This document shows, piece after piece, positions 15,907 to 24,643 of a stretch of 64,000 bases of DNA (position 1 is its first letter; each line of letters opens with the position of its first letter). Source of the DNA: Physcousia sp015060555 (GTDB lineage Bacteria > Bacteroidota > Bacteroidia > Bacteroidales > Bacteroidaceae). A program made the position numbers and the translations under genes. The stretch covers positions 62,001 to 126,000 of the forward strand of contig SUYG01000014.1 of the NCBI GenBank assembly GCA_015060555.1, read 5' to 3'. The notes under the pieces are model-generated. The model was given only the letters and a program-made list of their open reading frames with translations. It was not told where the DNA came from and did no database searches.

Positions 15907-16485
15907 TTATTTTGCACGTTTTGCCCAAATTAGTTCTTCTTGACCCGCAGAATGATTGATTTTTTGTGCTAAAGCGAAGAAATAGTCGCTTAAGCGGTTG
16001 ACATAAGCCAGCAAATCCTGATCGACTTTTGCTTCTGCGGCCATGGCGTAGATCCGTCGCTCGGCACGGCGGCAGACCGTGCGGCAGACATGGGCTTGGG
16101 CAGCGGCGCGAGTGCCACCCGGCAGGATGAAGCCGCGCCAGCCCGGAAGTCCCTCCTGCGCAGCGTCGATGGCTCGTTCCATTGCCTGGACATCTTCCGG
16201 TGTGACGTAGCGACCTGGACGATAGTCGCGTTCTGAAGTGTCAGTAGCGAGCATGGATCCGATGGAGAAAAGCAGGTGCTGCACATCGATGAGGAGTTGG
16301 ATGTCAGCATCGAGCGCCGCACAGACGACGTTGTCGGTGCGGAGCTCGGCCAGGAGCAGACCGATATGGGAATTGAGTTCGTCCACGGTGCCATAGGCTT
16401 CCAGACGGATGTGGGTCTTAGGGATGCGCTGACCGCCTACAAGGCTGGTCATGCCGGCATCGCCGGTGCGGGTGTAGAGAGGCAT
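15907..16485 (-). CDS. Cob(I)alamin adenosyltransferase, PduO type
   Basis: 192 residues. Transfers the 5'-deoxyadenosyl group of ATP to cob(I)alamin to give adenosylcobalamin. The N-terminus MPLYTRTGDAGMTSLVGGQR is the ATP-binding signature of the PduO/MMAB family, and the trimeric helical bundle shows FILPGGTRAAAQAHVCRTVCRRAER near the C-terminus. Full length. A GACGAAT array separates it from the methyltransferase-like gene upstream on the same strand. No cobalamin riboswitch was recognised upstream. Confidence 0.93.
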   Translation of the reverse strand: MPLYTRTGDAGMTSLVGGQRIPKTHIRLEAYGTVDELNSHIGLLLAELRTDNVVCAALDADIQLLIDVQHLLFSIGSMLATDTSERDYRPGRYVTPEDVQAMERAIDAAQEGLPGWRGFILPGGTRAAAQAHVCRTVCRRAERRIYAMAAEAKVDQDLLAYVNRLSDYFFALAQKINHSAGQEELIWAKRAK

Positions 16486-16490
16486 GTTGA

Positions 16491-16559
16491 AGAGTGAAAA
16501 GTGATGAATGAAGAATGAAAGTTACTAATGACGAATGATGAATGACGAATGACGAATGG
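16491..16559. repeat. GTGAAAA and GACGAAT heptamer arrays
   Basis: GTGAAAAGTGATGAATGAAG then GACGAAT, GATGAAT, GACGAAT, GACGAAT fill the whole gap between two minus-strand genes. Confidence 0.7.
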
Positions 16560-16560
16560 G

Positions 16561-17148
16561 TTAGAAGTTGATGATGTAATGACGGGGTGAACGGGGCGGT
16601 CCGATGAAAAGCAGACCGTAGGTGTAGAGGTCGAAGGAGTGGGCTATGCGGTCGTCATTGCTGAGACGCTGCCAGGCTGCGTGGCCAACGGCATCGTGGT
16701 GGATGCCTTCTACGATGAGTAGGGTAGTGGGCAGCTCGATGGGCGTAGTTGGCAGGCTGGCCAGCGAAGGATGGCTCAAGAACATGAGGTCGGCGTGGGC
16801 AGTCCGAGGGCTTGTAGATTCTATAGACTCCAACTGCTCAAGCTTGGCCGACGGTACGGCAGCAGACATATAAGCGGCCTCCGTAGGACAGTCGCCCACA
16901 AGGGTGATGCGGGCCGGATGGGCGTAGTTGGCCAGACGAAACAACAACCGGCGGCACGTGAGCGGGTATAGCTGAAACCACCGCACCCACCAGGGGTGGA
17001 GGGCGTTCAGCTGTGCATAGGCGTAGTAGGCGCCAGACTCATAGACCACACCGCGCAGGAAGGCGAAGGTGACGGGTGAGTGTACGCCGTAACCTTTGCG
17101 ATGCCGCACACGCAGCAGCCATATCCAAGGACGTCGGATGAGTTTCAT
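16561..17148 (-). CDS. Methyltransferase-like conserved Bacteroidetes protein
   Basis: 195 residues from ATG 17148 (MKLIRRPWIWLLR). The next upstream in-frame ATG lies before the -7 box, so this start is preferred. RHRKGYGVHSPVTFAFLRGV and KLLFRLANY-type segments resemble a Bacteroidetes family related to class I SAM-dependent methyltransferases, but the glycine-rich SAM loop is weak here (ITLVGDCPTEAAYMS), so activity is doubtful. The -7 box (TATCTTTG, minus strand, 17153-17160) ends only 4 nt from the ATG, implying a leaderless or nearly leaderless mRNA. Confidence 0.6.
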   Translation of the reverse strand: MKLIRRPWIWLLRVRHRKGYGVHSPVTFAFLRGVVYESGAYYAYAQLNALHPWWVRWFQLYPLTCRRLLFRLANYAHPARITLVGDCPTEAAYMSAAVPSAKLEQLESIESTSPRTAHADLMFLSHPSLASLPTTPIELPTTLLIVEGIHHDAVGHAAWQRLSNDDRIAHSFDLYTYGLLFIGPPRSPRHYIINF

Positions 17149-17152
17149 GCTG

Positions 17153-17160
17153 CAAAGATA
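17153..17160 (-). promoter_or_regulatory. -7 box next to the ATG of the methyltransferase-like gene
   Basis: TATCTTTG on the minus strand, 4 nt from the start codon; suggests a leaderless transcript. Confidence 0.6.
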
Positions 17161-17225
17161 CAAAGAAATTGATAAAAGTATAAAGTTTAGGGTTTAAAGT
17201 TTAAAGTTATTTCGTAAAAACTTCA

Positions 17226-17233
17226 TACCTTTG
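17226..17233 (+). promoter_or_regulatory. -7 box of the DUF4954 gene
   Basis: TACCTTTG, exact consensus, 38 nt before the ATG at 17272. Confidence 0.6.
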
Positions 17234-17271
17234 CACCGTCAAACAACATGAAATGACAATTTTTTCAGTCT

Positions 17272-19251
17272 ATGAGAACGCTTAAAAAGACAGAAATTGC
17301 GCTTCTTGAAGCGCAAGCATGCAGTGCCGAGGATTGGAGTCGCGTGCTTATCACCGACGAACACAGCCTAAGGTACATCCGTAACACTCGTTTTTCGGGA
17401 GACATCTGCATCGGCAGCTTCCAGAAGAGCTTTGATATGCCCGGCGGCATCCATAAGCATACTGGCATCTTCCATGCTACCCTGCACAACGTTACCATCG
17501 GCGACGACTGCTGCATTGAGAACATCAAGAACTATATTGCCAACTATGACATCTCCCACGACTGTTTCATAGAGAACGTGGATATCATCCTCTGCGACGG
17601 CCCCTCCAGCTTCGGTAATGGTGTTGAGGTGGCTGTGCTCAACGAGACGGGTGGCCGTGAAGTGACGATTCATGACCGTCTCACGGCACACGAGGCATAC
17701 CTGGAGACCTTCTACCGCCACCGTCCCAAACTCATCGCACGTCTGAAGAATTTTGCCGCAGAACGCACCGCAGCATGCACCAGCACACGTGGCACCATCG
17801 CGGAGCACGTGACGATCGTGGACACCGGCTATATAAAAAATATGTACGTGGGCGCGTACGCGAAGGTGGAGGGCGCCGGCCGTCTGAAGAACGGAACGCT
17901 CAACAGTCGTCAGGAAGCTCCCATCCATGTGGGCTACGGTGTCATCGCCGATGATTTCATCGTGCAGGATGGTTCCAGCATTGAGGACTGCACCACGCTG
18001 ACACGCGTCTATGTGGGCCAGGCTTGTTCGCTCGGTCATGGCTACTCGGCCAGCGACTCCCTCTTCTTCTGCAACTGCCAAGAGGAGAATGGCGAGGCCT
18101 GCGCCATCTTTGCCGGACCCTTCACTGTCACCCACCACAAGAGCACACTGCTCATCGCTGGTATGTTCAGCTTCATGAATGCGGGCTCCGGCAGCAACCA
18201 GAGCAACCACATGTATAAGTTAGGCCCTATCCACCAGGGCGCTCTGGAACGTGGCGCCAAGACCACCAGCGACTCCTACATTCTGTGGCCAGCCCGCATC
18301 GGTGCCTTCTCGCTCGTCATGGGACGTCACAGTAGTCACAGCGACACCAGCGACCTGCCCTTCTCGTACCTCATTGAGAAGCATGGTGAGACGTGGCTCG
18401 CTCCGGCCGTGAACCTGCGTTCCGTCGGTACAGTGCGCGACGCACAGAAATGGCCGAAGCGCGATAAGCGCTATGCTGAGGGTCGCATGGATCATGTCAA
18501 CTTCAACCTGCTCTCACCCTACACCATTGACAAGATGTTCCGCGGCCTGCATGTTCTCGAAGAACTGGAAACCCTGAGTGGAGCTACCAGTGATGTCTAT
18601 GCCTATCAGAGTGCCAAGATCAGCAACCATGCCCTGTACCGCGGTCAGATGCTCTATCGCATTGCTATCGAGAAATTCCTGGGGAACTCCCTGATTTCAC
18701 ATCTCGAGCGCACCGACTGCTCTAGCGCAGAGAGCTTGCTGGAAGCCTTAAAGCCTACGCGTGTCGAAGGGACAGGTGTCTGGGTGGACCTCGCCGGACT
18801 CATTGCGCCCAAGGAGGTGGTCAATCACCTCTTGGACGAAGTCGAAGCCGGCCGCGTGCCATCGCTTCAAGACTTCTCTGATGCCTTGAAGCATATTCAT
18901 GAGAACTACTACCGCTACGAGTGGACATGGGCCTATGAGAAGATGCTCGAGTACTATGGTCTCTATCCCGACCGCATCACCATTGAGGATCTCATTGACA
19001 TCATCCGCCGCTGGAAAGATAGCGTAGTGAAGCTCGACCAGATGCTCTATGCTGATGCCAAGAAGGAATTCTCGCTGTCTGCCCACACGGGTTTCGGTTT
19101 CGACGGTGCCAGCCAGCGAACTGTAGAGGCTGACTTTGAGCAGGTACGCGGTGATTTCGAGACCAACCCCTTCGTGATGGAGACACAGGCCCACATTGAG
19201 CGCAAGAGCGCCCTTGGCGACAAGATGATTGCCCTTTTGGAGGGCCTATAG
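17272..19251 (+). CDS. DUF4954 family protein with left-handed beta-helix-like region
   Basis: 659 residues. The N-terminus RTLKKTEIALLEAQACSAEDW and the block RFSGDICIGSF match a Bacteroidetes family I know as DUF4954. Regularly spaced hydrophobic/Gly residues (HNVTIGDDCCIENIKNYIANY, IADDFIVQDGSSIEDCTTL) suggest hexapeptide-repeat coils, as in sugar-nucleotide acyl- or nucleotidyl-transferases. The C-terminal third is helical. No signal peptide; cytoplasmic. Precise function unknown. Ends at a strong terminator (19298-19336). Confidence 0.8.
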   Translation: MRTLKKTEIALLEAQACSAEDWSRVLITDEHSLRYIRNTRFSGDICIGSFQKSFDMPGGIHKHTGIFHATLHNVTIGDDCCIENIKNYIANYDISHDCFIENVDIILCDGPSSFGNGVEVAVLNETGGREVTIHDRLTAHEAYLETFYRHRPKLIARLKNFAAERTAACTSTRGTIAEHVTIVDTGYIKNMYVGAYAKVEGAGRLKNGTLNSRQEAPIHVGYGVIADDFIVQDGSSIEDCTTLTRVYVGQACSLGHGYSASDSLFFCNCQEENGEACAIFAGPFTVTHHKSTLLIAGMFSFMNAGSGSNQSNHMYKLGPIHQGALERGAKTTSDSYILWPARIGAFSLVMGRHSSHSDTSDLPFSYLIEKHGETWLAPAVNLRSVGTVRDAQKWPKRDKRYAEGRMDHVNFNLLSPYTIDKMFRGLHVLEELETLSGATSDVYAYQSAKISNHALYRGQMLYRIAIEKFLGNSLISHLERTDCSSAESLLEALKPTRVEGTGVWVDLAGLIAPKEVVNHLLDEVEAGRVPSLQDFSDALKHIHENYYRYEWTWAYEKMLEYYGLYPDRITIEDLIDIIRRWKDSVVKLDQMLYADAKKEFSLSAHTGFGFDGASQRTVEADFEQVRGDFETNPFVMETQAHIERKSALGDKMIALLEGL

Positions 19252-19297
19252 TAGCCCCAGGCGTTAAAGAAGGTTAATAAAATCGAAAAAGATTGAC

Positions 19298-19336
19298 ATA
19301 AGTGCTTCACGTATCACGTGAAGCACTTATTTTTGC
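19298..19336 (+). terminator. Intrinsic terminator after the DUF4954 gene
   Basis: 15-bp perfect stem ATAAGTGCTTCACGT / ACGTGAAGCACTTAT with loop ATC, followed by TTTTTG. Confidence 0.88.
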
Positions 19337-19427
19337 GATGTGAAAGTGTAAAAAACACACGTATTATTGCATTTATCGAAAGATAATATCTTTCAAACTA
19401 CTAATTAACTAATTTATTCCTAACAAC

Positions 19428-22400
19428 ATGAAGAAAATCTACTTCTTTCTTTCTTGCCTCCTCGCGTTAGTGGGGGCGAGTTCTGTAAAGGCGCAGAGCT
19501 GGGTAGAGCCCGTGGAGCCCACAAATCCTACGCAGGCGTTGCTGGACAAGGCTACTGCTCCGGAGTATGGCACGTCCTACTTCATCTTGAATGAGGGGTG
19601 TGGCCAGTTTGTGACTGGCGCTAACTCATGGGCTACGACAGTGTCTCTTTCCACTGACGGCATGCCTTACATGAAATTTCTCATGGAAGATCCGAATGAC
19701 GGTTCGGAGAACTTCTTAATAAAGGTTGACGGCCAATATACCACTTATGGTAGTGGTTATGAAGGTGGCCGTAGTGTGGGTAACGACTATGTTTGGCGCG
19801 ATGACAATCAAACTTCGGGTTTCATTGACTGCAATGGACGTGGTAAGAAATATTGGACGCTTACTGAGACCGGGGTCGGAAACTCCTACTATTGGCAGTC
19901 TGCTGAAGGTCAGGGTGACATCAGTTATGATGTTTCCGCCCACTATGCTGCTGGTGATGCCCCTGGCAAGGCTGTAATCTTCAACAAGTCCATCAACGAC
20001 AATAACATCACATGGCTCTTTATCCCCGCTGATGAGGTGGACGTGGATGCTTACAAAATAGAGGCTGACGCATACGCCGACGCTATGAAGATCTACAATG
20101 CCCGCAAGGCTCTCTATGACCTGCTGGTTGATGCCAACGTGTATGGTGCCGACTATGCTGCTGCCAGCGCTGTCTATAACACTCCCGATGCTACGGTTGA
20201 AGAACTCAATGCTGCCATCGACGAATTTAAGCCCGTGGTGACTGCTGCACTTCTGGCCTATGCCAAGAAGAACTCTACGGCTGAGGAACCCGTTGACATC
20301 ACCAAGTACATGATTGTGAACCCCGACTTCGAGACAAAGACTGCTGACGGTTGGACGGTTGACAAGATTGGTGCCAACTGTGGCTTCCAGAACAATGCTG
20401 TTTATGCAAATGAAGAGGAAGGCGTACTGATTTCCAACTTCATCGAGGCTTGGCGCCCCGCCACTGCACAGACTTGGACAGGCGAGCCTTGGACAATTCC
20501 TCCCTACTACCTGCTCGACGGTAAGATCTGCCAGACCATTGACGCGCTGCCCGCTGGTCACTACATTCTGGAGTGCGACGGTATTGCCCGCAACCAGGCT
20601 CCTTCCACTGATGAGAGCTATGTAGATCCCGACGACTACAAAGGTATCTATCTCTTCTACAGCGATGGTTCCATCACTGTTCACAGCACGGAAACCCTGA
20701 AGGATGTGGAAAGTGGCGAGTTCGATGACGATGGTAACCCCATCCGTGTGCCGTCACACTTCGTATTCGAGTTCGATATCCAGGATGTGGACAGCCTCAC
20801 CATCGGTTTGATGACCGAGGATACCAATATGAACTGGATGGCTGCCGATAATTTCACGCTGTCTATGGCAGGTTCTAGCCAGAAGTTGCCTTCTTACGTG
20901 GCTCTGCAGGGCGAAGTGAGCACCGTTGCAGGTATTCTGGAGAAGGTTGAGCAGGATCTGATTATTGCCGAGCAGGCTGTGGCTGACAACTTGGAAAGCG
21001 TCTATAAAGAGGTGAAGCCTTTGGTTGATGCCGCTTCTGATCCCACAAAGGACGCAGCCTATGTTGCAGCTTACACCAAGCTGATTGGCGCCCGCAACGC
21101 ACTGACCGCTTCTGAGGCTGACTATAAGAAGGCCTACGACTTCATTGACAAGCTGACTGCAGACCACGATGCCTATGAGTTGAAGGCTGGTTACGCAGGT
21201 GTTGTAACAGCCGTCTCAAACCTCCTTGATAATATGCAGCAGGGCTATGATGAGCGCACGCTGACCAGTGCTGCCATCACCTCTGCTATTGACGGCTACT
21301 CTGAAATGATTAAGAGCGCTATTCAGGTTGTCTTCAATGATGCTGTCAAGGCTGGCGAGCCTCTCGAGGAAGGTCTCGACATCACTCCGCTCTTCGAGCA
21401 CATGGGTTATGCATGGGGCACCAGCCAGGTCGCCTTCTCCAATGGCTATCCCGCTGAGAACCCCGTGTGGATGAACGAAAGCAAGACCGGTAACTTCAAG
21501 ACCAATTACAGCACAGCTGAGGTGTGGGATGCACGTCCCTTCAACATCTATCGTGAGTTTAAGGGCCTTCCCAAGGGCAAATATACCATCAAGGTACACG
21601 CCCTCTATCGTGTTAAGGCGAATTCCGATCAAGGAAACCTGGAGGGATATAACTACGCTAATTACTGGGCTGGTGATTATGACGATCCCGACTACGCTTG
21701 GCTCTATGCAAATAACAACAAGGTACACCTGACCAACATTGCTGAAATGGCAACGAGCGCCAATATCGACGGCGGCGTGGAAGTACAGGATGATCCTAAC
21801 ACGGGTGGTGTCGGTTATCTGGTCAACAACCAGAGCGGCGCTTACAAGCTCTTCACGGATCCCGCTTATGCTGACGCTGCTGAAAAAGGCTATGTCGGTG
21901 TCAGCGCCAACGTTCTTGAGGATGGCGGCTCCTTCACGGCCGGTATCCGTGGTACCGAAAATCTGGAAGGTAACCACTGGGTGCTCTGGTACAACTTCGA
22001 ACTCTACTACGATGGTATGCAGGAGTCTCTTGATGATGAACTTCAGGCTCTGCTCGACGACCTGCAGGAGCTCGAGGATAGCTATGTCGGTAGCAGCGTT
22101 GCAACGACTGTACAGCTCATGGCTGACGCCAAGACTGCCGGTGAGGCAGCTCTCGGTCAGAAGGTAGATGTTCAGGCTGCAGCTATCCTGCAACTCCAGG
22201 CTGCCATCAAGGCTGCCAACGAGAGTGAAGCACTCTGTGTGAAGATCGTGGATCTTCGTGGACAGTATGAGACGATGCTGGATGACATGAGAGACCAAGG
22301 CACATTCAGCGATATGCGCATTGAGGAAATTCTGGAGGAAATCGAGGGCGCCATAGACATGGATGAGTTCGAAAGCGATGCACAAATCCAGGCTTGGATT

Positions 22401-23273
22401 GCTGAGCTGCCCGAGGCTTGGGTGAACTACATCCTGAGCATGGAAGAGCTGAACGATGCTACATTGGATGATCCCGTGGAACTGCCTATTATCGTCAATC
22501 CTGACTACACCCAGGGTAGCAACCACTATGAGGGCTGGACACTCGAGGGCAATGTCTCAGGCGGTAACGTCGGTAATTACAATGAAGAGTACCTTGAGTT
22601 CTGGAACAACAGCGCAGGTTCTGATTGGACCATCTATCAGGAACTGGCTAAGCTGAAAGAGGGTTACTATACTCTCCAGGTTGACGGCCTCTATCGTGCT
22701 GCCGGCAGCGACGGTGATATCGCAAGCCTCCAGAAAGGCGACGTGAAGTACGATGAGTACATCTTCGCTGGTCAGATGAGCCAGCCCGTGATTGCATGGA
22801 CAGACTCTGTGAATGGTGCCCTCATCGGCACACTCGCAGAACTGCACGAGACCCCAGGATATGAAGGTATCGCAGGTGTTGACTACTCGTATGCGAGAGC
22901 ACCTGGTGACACTGTTCGCTTTGTGGCTCCTAACACGCGTTCTAATATGAAGACCTTCGCAAACGTCGGTCGTTATCAGAACCGGCTTAACTTCTCTTAT
23001 GTGGAAACGGATGGTCCCGTCCGCATCGGTCTGAAGGCACTCACCACTTACGCCAACAACTGGAGCCCCTTCGGCTTCTGGAAGCTCTACTACCTCGGCA
23101 CTGAGCCTCCTGTTGCTGTCAAGGATATCACCTCTGGCGAGCAAGCTATCAAGACGGGTAGCCTCTACACCATCGACGGCCGTCTCATCCGTGGCAATGC
23201 TACGCTGAACGACCTCCGCAACGCCGGTCGTGGTATTTACATCCTCAACGGCAAGAAGGTGGTTGTGAAGTAA
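19428..23273 (+). CDS. Giant secreted multidomain protein with T9SS-like tail
   Basis: 1281 residues. Signal peptide IYFFLSCLLALVGASSVKAQ. Three beta-sandwich-like modules with a shared pattern (NPDFE ... GWT; ICQTIDALPAGHYILECDGIAR; YQELAKLKEGYYTLQVDGLYR; REFKGLPKGKYTIKVHALYR) recall carbohydrate- or galactose-binding-like folds at about residues 290-490, 645-870 and 1035-1220. Between them lie helical segments rich in Ala, Asp and Tyr (FIVAR-like). It ends RGIYILNGKKVVVK, a typical Bacteroidales type IX tail. Codon use is less GC-rich than in its neighbours, with many GCT/GGT codons as expected of a highly expressed gene. Likely surface adhesin or glycan-binding protein; the family is not recognised. 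Confidence 0.75.
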   Translation: MKKIYFFLSCLLALVGASSVKAQSWVEPVEPTNPTQALLDKATAPEYGTSYFILNEGCGQFVTGANSWATTVSLSTDGMPYMKFLMEDPNDGSENFLIKVDGQYTTYGSGYEGGRSVGNDYVWRDDNQTSGFIDCNGRGKKYWTLTETGVGNSYYWQSAEGQGDISYDVSAHYAAGDAPGKAVIFNKSINDNNITWLFIPADEVDVDAYKIEADAYADAMKIYNARKALYDLLVDANVYGADYAAASAVYNTPDATVEELNAAIDEFKPVVTAALLAYAKKNSTAEEPVDITKYMIVNPDFETKTADGWTVDKIGANCGFQNNAVYANEEEGVLISNFIEAWRPATAQTWTGEPWTIPPYYLLDGKICQTIDALPAGHYILECDGIARNQAPSTDESYVDPDDYKGIYLFYSDGSITVHSTETLKDVESGEFDDDGNPIRVPSHFVFEFDIQDVDSLTIGLMTEDTNMNWMAADNFTLSMAGSSQKLPSYVALQGEVSTVAGILEKVEQDLIIAEQAVADNLESVYKEVKPLVDAASDPTKDAAYVAAYTKLIGARNALTASEADYKKAYDFIDKLTADHDAYELKAGYAGVVTAVSNLLDNMQQGYDERTLTSAAITSAIDGYSEMIKSAIQVVFNDAVKAGEPLEEGLDITPLFEHMGYAWGTSQVAFSNGYPAENPVWMNESKTGNFKTNYSTAEVWDARPFNIYREFKGLPKGKYTIKVHALYRVKANSDQGNLEGYNYANYWAGDYDDPDYAWLYANNNKVHLTNIAEMATSANIDGGVEVQDDPNTGGVGYLVNNQSGAYKLFTDPAYADAAEKGYVGVSANVLEDGGSFTAGIRGTENLEGNHWVLWYNFELYYDGMQESLDDELQALLDDLQELEDSYVGSSVATTVQLMADAKTAGEAALGQKVDVQAAAILQLQAAIKAANESEALCVKIVDLRGQYETMLDDMRDQGTFSDMRIEEILEEIEGAIDMDEFESDAQIQAWIAELPEAWVNYILSMEELNDATLDDPVELPIIVNPDYTQGSNHYEGWTLEGNVSGGNVGNYNEEYLEFWNNSAGSDWTIYQELAKLKEGYYTLQVDGLYRAAGSDGDIASLQKGDVKYDEYIFAGQMSQPVIAWTDSVNGALIGTLAELHETPGYEGIAGVDYSYARAPGDTVRFVAPNTRSNMKTFANVGRYQNRLNFSYVETDGPVRIGLKALTTYANNWSPFGFWKLYYLGTEPPVAVKDITSGEQAIKTGSLYTIDGRLIRGNATLNDLRNAGRGIYILNGKKVVVK

Positions 23274-23298
23274 CGGCTTGTTACAATGAATAGTTTGA

Positions 23299-23330
23299 GA
23301 GGAGCGGTTTTGCCGCTCCTCCTTTTTTTG
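23299..23330 (+). terminator. Intrinsic terminator after the giant secreted protein gene
   Basis: Stem GAGGAGCGG / CCGCTCCTC, loop TTTTG, then CTTTTTTTG. Confidence 0.9.
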
Positions 23331-23342
23331 TGTGCAATCAAT

Positions 23343-23380
23343 AAAAGAAAAGTCCGCAATCTCCGAAGAGTATTGCGGAC
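23343..23380 (-). terminator. Terminator of the tRNA-Asn transcript
   Basis: Read on the minus strand: GTCCGCAAT ... ATTGCGGAC stem followed by TTTTCTTTTATT, just downstream of the two tRNA genes. Confidence 0.75.
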
Positions 23381-23390
23381 CAACGCCCTG

Positions 23391-23464
23391 CGCTCCAGGA
23401 TGGGCTTGAACCAACGACCCCCTGATTAACAGTCAGGTGCTCTAACCAACTGAGCTACTGAAGC
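23391..23464 (-). tRNA. tRNA-Asn (anticodon GTT), distal copy
   Basis: 74 nt without CCA. Acceptor stem GCTTCAG / CTGGAGC (one T-G pair), discriminator G, anticodon loop CTGTTAA with GTT, and T arm GGTTCAAGCC. Identical in sequence to the second copy at 23484-23557. Confidence 0.95.
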
Positions 23465-23483
23465 AGTGCTTTTCCGAGTGGTG

Positions 23484-23557
23484 CGCTCCAGGATGGGCTT
23501 GAACCAACGACCCCCTGATTAACAGTCAGGTGCTCTAACCAACTGAGCTACTGAAGC
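23484..23557 (-). tRNA. tRNA-Asn (anticodon GTT), proximal copy
   Basis: Identical to 23391-23464, separated by 19 nt. Both are probably expressed from the promoter at 23601-23608. Confidence 0.95.
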
Positions 23558-23600
23558 AGTTTCGAAGCAGTTTTTTTGCTTTTTTCTCGGAATTGCGGGG

Positions 23601-23608
23601 CAAAAGTA
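23601..23608 (-). promoter_or_regulatory. -7 box of the tRNA-Asn pair
   Basis: TACTTTTG on the minus strand, about 44 nt before the first tRNA; divergent from the pfkB promoter. Confidence 0.55.
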
Positions 23609-23631
23609 GTGCTTTTCTCAAAAATAAGCAA

Positions 23632-23639
23632 TACTTTTG
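23632..23639 (+). promoter_or_regulatory. -7 box of the PfkB-family gene
   Basis: TACTTTTG, 18 nt before ATG 23658. Confidence 0.55.
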
Positions 23640-23657
23640 CAGAAAATTTTATGAATC

Positions 23658-24626
23658 ATGACAAAAATCATTGGAATTGGCAATGCTTTAGTGGATGTTT
23701 TGGTCCATATTGACAACGAAAAGCTCTTGTATGAGCTCGGATTGCCAAAGGGAGCAATGACCCATATCGACCGGAAAGGACTCATGCGTCTGCGTCAACG
23801 GCTGGTGGGCGTTCGCGTTGAACGTGCCACTGGCGGAAGTGCCGCCAATACCATTCACGCTTTAGCCGTGCTGGGTCATCAGACCGGCTTCATCGGTGCT
23901 GTGGGTGATGACGAGACGGGGCGCTTCTTTGCAGAACAGAACCGAGCCCGAGGCATAGACCTGCATCTGGCCATCATCGCCGATGAACAGACGGGAACCG
24001 CCAATACGCTGGTGACGCCCGACCACGAGCGCACCTTTGCCACTCATCTTGGTGCCGCGGTTTATCTGGAACGTGCACTGCACGAGGTGGACTTATCCGC
24101 TTACGACCTGCTTCACATTGAAGGTTACCTTCTGCAGGACGATATATTGCTGCACAAGATTCTGCAGGCGGCGAAGGATGCCGGACTTCGGATCAGCTAT
24201 GACTTGGCATCGTGGAATATTGTCCGCGACCACCATGCTGTCGTTACAGATCTGATGGAGAAGTACGTCGATATTGTCTTCGCCAACGAGGATGAGGCTG
24301 TGGTATTCTGTGGCGTTGATGACCCGAAACGGGCACTGCGCGAGCTGGTAGCCAAGACGGACATCGCCGTGGTGAAGGTTGGCAAACACGGTGCGATGGT
24401 TATGATACAGGAGACGGGTGACGAGGTGTTCTTTGCACCGGCACAGGAACGGACGGTCGTGGACACCACAGCAGCCGGCGATTTCTTTGCAGCTGGATTC
24501 CTGCACGGCCTCGTCGGCAATAAGTCCATTGACACTTGCCTTGCCTACGGCAACAGTATGGCAGGGGAGGTAATACAAGTGATGGGGACGCAAGTGGCTC
24601 CGGAGAAACTGCGCAAATGCTTATAG
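23658..24626 (+). CDS. PfkB-family sugar/nucleoside kinase (adenosine kinase-like)
   Basis: 322 residues. Phosphorylates a sugar or nucleoside hydroxyl with ATP in the cytoplasm. N-terminal IIGIGNALVDVLVHID and the glycine-rich ATGGSAANTIHALA substrate segment are typical. The catalytic-base/anion-hole motif DTTAAGDFFAAGFLHGL near the C-terminus is intact. Similar Bacteroidales proteins are annotated as adenosine kinase; substrate not determinable from sequence. The S41 peptidase gene starts 17 nt downstream and is probably in the same transcript. Confidence 0.9.
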   Translation: MTKIIGIGNALVDVLVHIDNEKLLYELGLPKGAMTHIDRKGLMRLRQRLVGVRVERATGGSAANTIHALAVLGHQTGFIGAVGDDETGRFFAEQNRARGIDLHLAIIADEQTGTANTLVTPDHERTFATHLGAAVYLERALHEVDLSAYDLLHIEGYLLQDDILLHKILQAAKDAGLRISYDLASWNIVRDHHAVVTDLMEKYVDIVFANEDEAVVFCGVDDPKRALRELVAKTDIAVVKVGKHGAMVMIQETGDEVFFAPAQERTVVDTTAAGDFFAAGFLHGLVGNKSIDTCLAYGNSMAGEVIQVMGTQVAPEKLRKCL

Positions 24627-24643
24627 AAAACAAACACCATACA

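Noticed and set aside
16486..16560. Cobalamin riboswitch upstream of the adenosyltransferase
   Set aside because: The gap holds only heptamer arrays; no B12-box-like sequence or suitable length.
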